From NCBI GenBank assembly GCA_023415795.1, contig JAEZJG010000023.1, forward strand, positions 62,001 to 126,000: a DNA stretch of 64,000 nucleotides. The letters run 5' to 3'. Both the position numbers and the translations under genes were made by a program. This document shows, in pieces, positions 59,635 through 64,000 of the stretch. The first letter of the stretch is position 1; each line of letters begins with the position of its first letter. The stretch comes from Bacillota bacterium. Lineage in GTDB: Bacteria > Bacillota > Clostridia > Christensenellales > SZUA-584. The notes beneath the pieces were generated by a model that did no database searches, was not told the DNA's origin, and saw nothing but the letters and a program-made list of their open reading frames with translations.

Positions 59635-60033
59635 ATGAAGAAGATTATCATCATAATTGTTGCGGTTTTGGTGGTTGTGGCAGGCGTTACGTATTTCTTG
59701 TTTTTGAAGCCTGCACCGGAGCCTGAAATATCATTCTATGCCACGGGCGAAAATTTTGTTACAAATATAAAGGACAGCCTTCGATTACTGAAGACATCGG
59801 TGGTGCTTGAAATATCCACTACGGAGACAGAAACAGTTAAAGAATTCTTAACTGCAAATAATCATGTGCTTCGGGACATCATCATAGACACGCTTCGAGG
59901 GAAAACTGAGGACGAGCTTCGCAGCATGGATATACAGGAAAATCTTCGGGTTGAGATAAAAAACAGCATATCCGAAAAACTGGGGATTGATTATTTGCAA
60001 AAGGTGTATTTTAATGATTTTGTGATCCAATAA
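59635..60033 (+). CDS. fliL: FliL, stator-associated basal body protein
   Basis: A 132-residue protein with an N-terminal helix (KKIIIIIVAVLVVVAGVTYF) and a periplasmic domain typical of FliL: KTSVVLEISTTETETVKEFL, LRDIIIDTLRGKTEDELRSM and the end LGIDYLQKVYFNDFVIQ. FliL rings surround stators. The second ATG (59635) is used since GGAGG lies seven bases before it; the first ATG (59629) is too close. The motB stop overlaps the leader. Confidence 0.92.
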   Translation: MKKIIIIIVAVLVVVAGVTYFLFLKPAPEPEISFYATGENFVTNIKDSLRLLKTSVVLEISTTETETVKEFLTANNHVLRDIIIDTLRGKTEDELRSMDIQENLRVEIKNSISEKLGIDYLQKVYFNDFVIQ

Positions 60034-60060
60034 GCAGCGTAGTCAGATGAGGAGAGTCTC

Positions 60061-61068
60061 TTGGCCAATATACTATCACAAAATGAAATAGATGAACTGC
60101 TGAGCGTACTGACGTCCGGCAAGGATGTGTCGGTTGAAACGTCGGAGCCTGAGACTGAACCAGCCAAGGTTCGTGTTTACGATTTTCGTACCGCGAATAA
60201 GTTTTCCAAGGAACAGATCAGGACGCTGAACTTTATCTACGATAACTATGCGAGCCGCTTGTCCACTTACCTTTCAGGGATGCTGCGCGTGCTTTGCGAG
60301 GTTCAGGTTCTCTCGATAGAGGAGCAAACCTTCTCTGAGCTGATCAACTCAATGCCGACGCCGGTAGTGGCGTGCATCATCAGTATGCCACCGCTTCAGG
60401 GCTCCTCGTTGTTTTTGATTTCGCCTTCAATTGCTTACGAGATTATCAGCCGGCTGCTGGGCGGTACAGGCGAAAAGCAGGCAATCGACAAGCCTTTCAC
60501 AGAGATAGAGCTGTCGATTATGGAACGGGTGTCCAAAACCATGCTTTCTTACATGAATGAGGCTTGGGATAAGATCAACAAGATCAGCACACATTTGGAG
60601 AGAATTGAGACAAGCTCGCAGTATGTGCAGATTGTTTCCACTAATGAGCCCATTGCGATTATTACCATGAAGGTAAGCATAGGCGATACCACGGATATTA
60701 TCAACATTGGTCTGCCCCATGTGGCGTTGCAGCCCATTGCGAAAAAGCTGGTTATGCGTTCCTGGTATAATGAGAACGTCATCAGCGTGAAGTCGGCCGA
60801 TGCTGATTTGAACAAGGCATTGTCTACTGTGGGATTGACACTCAATGTGGTATTTAACGAAACGCGTGCCACAATTAAGGATATACTCAGTACAGAAGTG
60901 GGCGACGTGATACAGGTGAATCACAATATCAATATGCCGGTCACCGTCAAGATCGAGCATATACCTAAGTTTAAAGGGTTTGTAGGCATGCATGGATCGA
61001 ATTATGCGGTGAAGGTGACCGATATACTCAAGGAGGACGTGGGCGATGACCTCGATAATGAACGATGA
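60061..61068 (+). CDS. fliM: FliM, switch (C-ring) protein
   Basis: A 335-residue switch protein. The N-terminal CheY-P-binding peptide is readable (ILSQNEIDELLSVL). The CheC-like middle domain begins near residue 45 (NKFSKEQIRTLNFIYDNYAS), and the C-terminal SpoA domain has GDVIQVNHNINMPVTVKIEH then KFKGFVGMHGSNYAVKV. The TTG start has GAGGAGA upstream. With FliY it forms the C ring and gives the target for the CheY at 23.2 kb. It overlaps fliY by 23 bases. Confidence 0.96.
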   Translation: MANILSQNEIDELLSVLTSGKDVSVETSEPETEPAKVRVYDFRTANKFSKEQIRTLNFIYDNYASRLSTYLSGMLRVLCEVQVLSIEEQTFSELINSMPTPVVACIISMPPLQGSSLFLISPSIAYEIISRLLGGTGEKQAIDKPFTEIELSIMERVSKTMLSYMNEAWDKINKISTHLERIETSSQYVQIVSTNEPIAIITMKVSIGDTTDIINIGLPHVALQPIAKKLVMRSWYNENVISVKSADADLNKALSTVGLTLNVVFNETRATIKDILSTEVGDVIQVNHNINMPVTVKIEHIPKFKGFVGMHGSNYAVKVTDILKEDVGDDLDNER

Positions 61069-62104
61069 TGATATCTTAAGACTGACTTCAGATGAAAAAG
61101 ACGCACTGGGGGAGGTCGGAAATATATGCATGGGGACGTCTGCCACCACGTTATCTACATTGCTGGATAAACGTGTTGTCATCACAACCCCGACAGTATC
61201 GGTAATACGTGGTAATGAGTATCTGGATGACTATGAGCGTCCGGTGGTTTCGACTGAGGTTTCTTACACGCAAGGGCTGGACGGAAATACGCTCTTTTTA
61301 CTAAAAAAGGACGACGCTATGCTGATCACCTCCGTACTTTTGGGCGGTGAGGATCAGGTGGAGGAGATGTACCTGAGCGCCATCAGTGAGGTGATGAACC
61401 AGATGGTTGGTGCGGCATCCACATCCTTAGCAGATATTCTTCAGGTTCATGTTAATATATCTCCGCCCATTACGAAAGAAATTGGACCCAATGAAGTCCA
61501 CGAGGAGAGTCAGAAGCATAGCCAGGAAGTGTTTATTCAAATCAGCTTTAAGCTTGAGATTGAAGATTTACTCACCAGCAACATTATGCAACTGCTGCCC
61601 TTTGAATTTGGCAAGAATTTGGCGCGTAAGCTGACGGCACCCTCTGAGCCAGAGCCAGCACCCAAAGCGCCGCCGACGCCCCCGCCCGCACCACCGCGTG
61701 CTGCGGAGCCGGCAATAGCAAACTATGCACCGGAGGTTCCACAGGCCAGAATGGAAAGAAGCGAAAAACCAAAGGTTGAACTGAAAGCGGTTAAGTATCA
61801 GTCCTTTGACGAGGAACAGCCGTCAGATTATTCAATGATGCGGTCGGATCTCGAAAAAAGCAATATTGATCTCATTATAGATGTGCCTCTTCAGGTAACC
61901 GTACTGCTGGGCAAAAGCAAGAAGAGCATCAAGGAAATTCTTGAGATGGGAAGAGGATCTGTTATCGTACTTGACAGGCTGGCGGGTGAGATGGTAGACG
62001 TAATGGTCAACAACAAGCTTTTTGCTCGGGGCGAAGTGGTCGTCATCGATGATAACTATGGTGTTCGTATCACTGAACTCACATCCCCTGATAAACCGAA
62101 ATAA
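61046..62104 (+). CDS. fliY: FliY, CheC-like phosphatase and switch protein
   Basis: A 352-residue protein that combines a CheC-type CheY-P phosphatase domain with a FliN-type SpoA domain. Both CheC active-site motifs are intact (EKDALGEVGNICMGTSATTL and LSAISEVMNQMVGAASTSLA). A Pro/Ala-rich linker (about residues 200-235, APKAPPTPPPAPPRAAEPAI) leads to the C-terminal SpoA domain (DLIIDVPLQVTVLLGKSKKS, then GSVIVLDRLAGEMVDVMVNN). The ATG at 61046 has GGAGG nine bases upstream within fliM. It ends the flagellar block. In Bacillus cheY and fliO follow; here a spore gene does. Confidence 0.95.
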   Translation: MTSIMNDDDILRLTSDEKDALGEVGNICMGTSATTLSTLLDKRVVITTPTVSVIRGNEYLDDYERPVVSTEVSYTQGLDGNTLFLLKKDDAMLITSVLLGGEDQVEEMYLSAISEVMNQMVGAASTSLADILQVHVNISPPITKEIGPNEVHEESQKHSQEVFIQISFKLEIEDLLTSNIMQLLPFEFGKNLARKLTAPSEPEPAPKAPPTPPPAPPRAAEPAIANYAPEVPQARMERSEKPKVELKAVKYQSFDEEQPSDYSMMRSDLEKSNIDLIIDVPLQVTVLLGKSKKSIKEILEMGRGSVIVLDRLAGEMVDVMVNNKLFARGEVVVIDDNYGVRITELTSPDKPK

Positions 62105-62108
62105 AAGC

Positions 62109-62131
62109 ACACCTCCCGCTTGGGGAGGTGT
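62109..62131. terminator. bidirectional terminator between fliY and the spore-protein gene
   Basis: ACACCTCCC (62109-62117) pairs with GGGAGGTGT (62123-62131). Read on the minus strand it is followed by GCTTTTATTT, so it is a good terminator for the spore gene and a weaker one for fliY. Confidence 0.75.
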
Positions 62132-62160
62132 ATGTTACAACAGATGATATAAGCTCTAAA

Positions 62161-62379
62161 CTAAATACCTTTTTGCTGCTTAGCCATGGCGATCATGTTT
62201 TTAACCATTTGTCCGCCAATGGGACCGCCTTGCTGTCCGTTGACACGAGCAGGCAAATCGCCCTTATACTCATCATTGTTTTCCTTACAAAACTGCGTTG
62301 CGCCAACCTCAGCAGCACATTCCAGTTTAAATTTAGTCCATGGATGATCCGGACCATATTTTCTGTTTTGGGATGACAT
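62161..62379 (-). CDS. alpha/beta-type small acid-soluble spore protein, divergent form
   Basis: A 72-residue spore DNA-binding protein. The second SASP helix is clear (LPARVNGQQGGPIGGQMVKN, then MIAMAKQQ), and the first helix contains KLECAAEVGA in the place of the GPR protease site. It differs from the main SASPs by a polar insert (FCKENNDEYKGD) and by two cysteines, rare in this family. SASPs coat DNA in the forespore against UV and heat. AAAGGAG lies nine bases before the ATG. I could not read a convincing SigG promoter upstream. Confidence 0.85.
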   Translation of the reverse strand: MSSQNRKYGPDHPWTKFKLECAAEVGATQFCKENNDEYKGDLPARVNGQQGGPIGGQMVKNMIAMAKQQKGI

Positions 62380-62595
62380 TATTTTATTCTCCTTTCTTTT
62401 TCGACTGGCTTATAAAAACCTGTCAATGATATTTTCCGCAGCTTGTTAAAAAATAAACTGACAATATAATTCAAAATAGTGTGAGTCAATGATTTAATAC
62501 CAATAACAGAGATAAAGCTCGATGGATTTTACCAGACATTCATGATTGAAGAAATAAGCGCATGGGGTAAATATTACGAAAGTATTACGCGGTGA

Positions 62596-62624
62596 TTGAC
62601 AGGTTGCAATATTTAAGTTATACT
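62596..62624 (+). promoter_or_regulatory. sigma-A promoter of the SleB-like hydrolase gene
   Basis: TTGACA (62596-62601, full consensus), a 17-base spacer and TATACT (62619-62624) lie 29 bases before the ATG. A vegetative promoter on a gene with a germination-type domain is noteworthy. Confidence 0.8.
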
Positions 62625-62652
62625 TGCCATATCAATAAATGGGAGTGTTTGT

Positions 62653-64000
62653 ATGCCCGATCATCCGAGAAGACATGCAAAAAAGAAAAAAACGTTGTCT
62701 GGCATCTTTAACTTGAAAAGTAAGCAAGTAAGAGATCATGCCAAACAGCCAACAACCGCGGCATCCGTGAAAACAAAAACCCAAGCCGGTTTGTCAAAAC
62801 GCGTTAAACGGGTGGCAAAAAGGGCTGTGCTGCTGACCCGTGCTATCGCTATTTATTTGTACAGAAAAGTGCGCGGCAGTGTGAAGCAAACGAAAACCGT
62901 TGAGAAATGGAAAGTCACGAGGCGTCGTTTGGTACTTTACGCAGGAACGGGTGTCATGGTGGTTATTGCTGTGCTGCTCGTGATGTTTGTCCCGGGAAAA
63001 GCTGCTGTGCCTGCTGATGCTGAGCTGGCTGATGCAGAGAAAACAGCAACGAACATTCCGGTGCTGGCTATTAACACCGTTAATGCGATTCCCACCACTG
63101 AGCCGGATCTGTCGCCTGTTCCCACGACGCGTCCCGATGACACTGTGACGCTGACACCAAAACCGACAGACTCGCCGAAACCCTCAAAAACGCCCGTGCC
63201 GTCGGACAAGCCAAAGGAGACACCAAAGGCTTCAACAAAGCCGACAGCGACACCCAAACCGACAACAAAGCCGACATCAACGCCAAAGCCAACGCAAAAG
63301 CCGACATCAACTCCAAAGCCGACGCAAAAGCCCACGCCTACGCCGGATACCCGTCCAACCACGGATATGGAGAAGATACTGGACTATTATGTAACGAGCG
63401 AGGGTCCGTACTATAACGAGGTGGGATACAATAGTAACCACTACGATTATACCCAGGATGAGCTTATGATCATGGCTCGCATCATACAGGATGAAGCGGG
63501 CGGTGAATCTACCAATGGAAAAATCGCGGTTGGAAACGTGATAATTAATCGCGTACTATGTGGCAGATTTGGCAAGTCTATTGATGCCGTAAAGGGTGAT
63601 TTTGCGTACAACGCTGACACCGTGCCAAGACAGGCCTCAATAGACGCAGCACGTACTGTGCTGGATAAAGAGGTTTGGAAGGTACCGCAGAACACATATT
63701 ACTTCAAAACCAGCGGCGGGAGCTGGCGTACGTTCAAGCTGTTTGGCAGTATTGGTAATCACTATTTCTATACAGCGGATTACAGCGGACGGCATAACGG
63801 CAGCGGCATTCCTCCCGCGCTGTACGACCGCACATATAAATACGCACAGTATGGCTGCAAACCTGAAGGCCGAGTGACGCGCATTCAGAAAATGCTCAAA
63901 AGCCTTGGCTACGATACTGGCACGGATGGCTACTTCGGTCTTACCACAAAAAGTGCTTTGGTGCAATTTCAGAAGGATAATGGCTTGGATGCCGATGGCG
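62653..64000 (+). CDS. membrane-anchored SleB-type cell wall hydrolase with peptidoglycan-binding domain (partial)
   Basis: The frame is open from ATG 62653 to the window end, 449 residues so far. Order: a strongly basic cytoplasmic region (residues 1-93, with [10 protein letters not shown] and RRRLVLYAG), one membrane helix (about 94-114, [18 protein letters not shown]), a Pro/Thr/Lys linker (about 135-235), and a hydrolase_2/SleB catalytic domain ([33 protein letters not shown], with the likely catalytic Glu in QDEAGGE). A peptidoglycan-binding repeat starts at about residue 412 ([38 protein letters not shown]) and is cut by the window end. SleB cleaves spore cortex muramic-lactam peptidoglycan, but this architecture and its SigA-type promoter suggest use in growing cells. 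The ribosome site is GGGAGTG. Confidence 0.88.
   Translation, partial: MPDHPRRHAKKKKTLSGIFNLKSKQVRDHAKQPTTAASVKTKTQAGLSKRVKRVAKRAVLLTRAIAIYLYRKVRGSVKQTKTVEKWKVTRRRLVLYAGTGVMVVIAVLLVMFVPGKAAVPADAELADAEKTATNIPVLAINTVNAIPTTEPDLSPVPTTRPDDTVTLTPKPTDSPKPSKTPVPSDKPKETPKASTKPTATPKPTTKPTSTPKPTQKPTSTPKPTQKPTPTPDTRPTTDMEKILDYYVTSEGPYYNEVGYNSNHYDYTQDELMIMARIIQDEAGGESTNGKIAVGNVIINRVLCGRFGKSIDAVKGDFAYNADTVPRQASIDAARTVLDKEVWKVPQNTYYFKTSGGSWRTFKLFGSIGNHYFYTADYSGRHNGSGIPPALYDRTYKYAQYGCKPEGRVTRIQKMLKSLGYDTGTDGYFGLTTKSALVQFQKDNGLDADG
63215..63345 (+). repeat. coding Pro/Thr/Lys linker repeat
   Basis: Imperfect units of about 33 bases that encode [14 protein letters not shown] blocks are repeated three to four times within the hydrolase gene. 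They stay in frame and encode the flexible wall-spanning linker between the membrane helix and the catalytic domain. Confidence 0.7.

Noticed and set aside
63180..63345. CRISPR-like array
   Set aside because: Units are imperfect, have no unique spacers and stay in frame as a Pro/Thr/Lys protein linker.

Overview
The window reads as chromosome of a motile, endospore-forming member of the Bacillota (class Clostridia), GC roughly in the low fifties. Evidence: spore genes (SpoVT, an alpha/beta small acid-soluble spore protein, a SleB-type cell wall hydrolase), AddAB rather than RecBCD, a Gram-positive flagellar set (FliY, FlbD, YvyF, FlgM, FliW-CsrA, single flagellin), strong GGAGG ribosome sites and many TTG/GTG starts. 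No rRNA, tRNA, IS element, prophage or CRISPR array was seen. The species cannot be named from the sequence.

Layout. 1-23 kb is housekeeping and accessory: a structured leader with terminator, a TM1266-type regulator, an orphan lipoprotein substrate-binding protein, a CARDB-type membrane protein with a glycine/arginine-rich tail, SDR and nitroreductase enzymes, a frameshifted and truncated chromate transporter behind aconitase, SpoVT, VOC and TspO proteins, a DUF3298-like protein, a GT2-M29 peptidase-C_GCAxxG operon, a repeat-type (TPR-like) protein, a small conserved clostridial protein, addB-addA and a YbjQ protein.

23-62 kb is almost entirely flagellar, in four blocks. (1) cheY (reverse), then a FliK-like gene, an FlhB C-domain homologue, fliD, fliS, a FliT-like chaperone and a YaaR-like gene. 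(2) A lytic transglycosylase, flgB-flgC-fliE, then fliO-P-Q-R-flhB-flhA-flhF-flhG-pilZ-sigD-swrB-like, tightly overlapped. (3) flgF/flgG-type genes, yvyF, flgM, flgN, flgK, flgL, fliW, csrA, ending against the convergent flagellin gene hag. (4) fliF-G-H-I-J-ylxF-like-fliK-flgD-flgE-flbD-motA-motB-fliL-fliM-fliY. Compared with the Bacillus fla/che operon, block 4 has been lifted out from between fliE and fliO, and cheB/A/W/C/D are missing between flhG and sigD.

Regulation can be read in places. hag has a perfect sigma-D promoter (TAAA-N15-GCCGATAT) and a leader with a CsrA-type hairpin (GGA in the loop) plus a GGA in its ribosome site; fliW and csrA lie just across a shared terminator. A terminator followed by a sigma-D-like promoter separates the swrB-like gene from the flgF-to-csrA operon. 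These fit a SigD/FlgM checkpoint feeding a FliW-CsrA-flagellin loop.

62-64 kb holds a spore-protein gene and, running off the window end, a membrane-anchored SleB hydrolase with a proline/threonine linker. I found no clearly new system; the points most worth checking are the lipobox in FliP, the SwrB-like membrane/HTH protein, the displaced fliF-fliY block, the CsrA-controlled hag leader, and the unidentified structured leader at the left edge.
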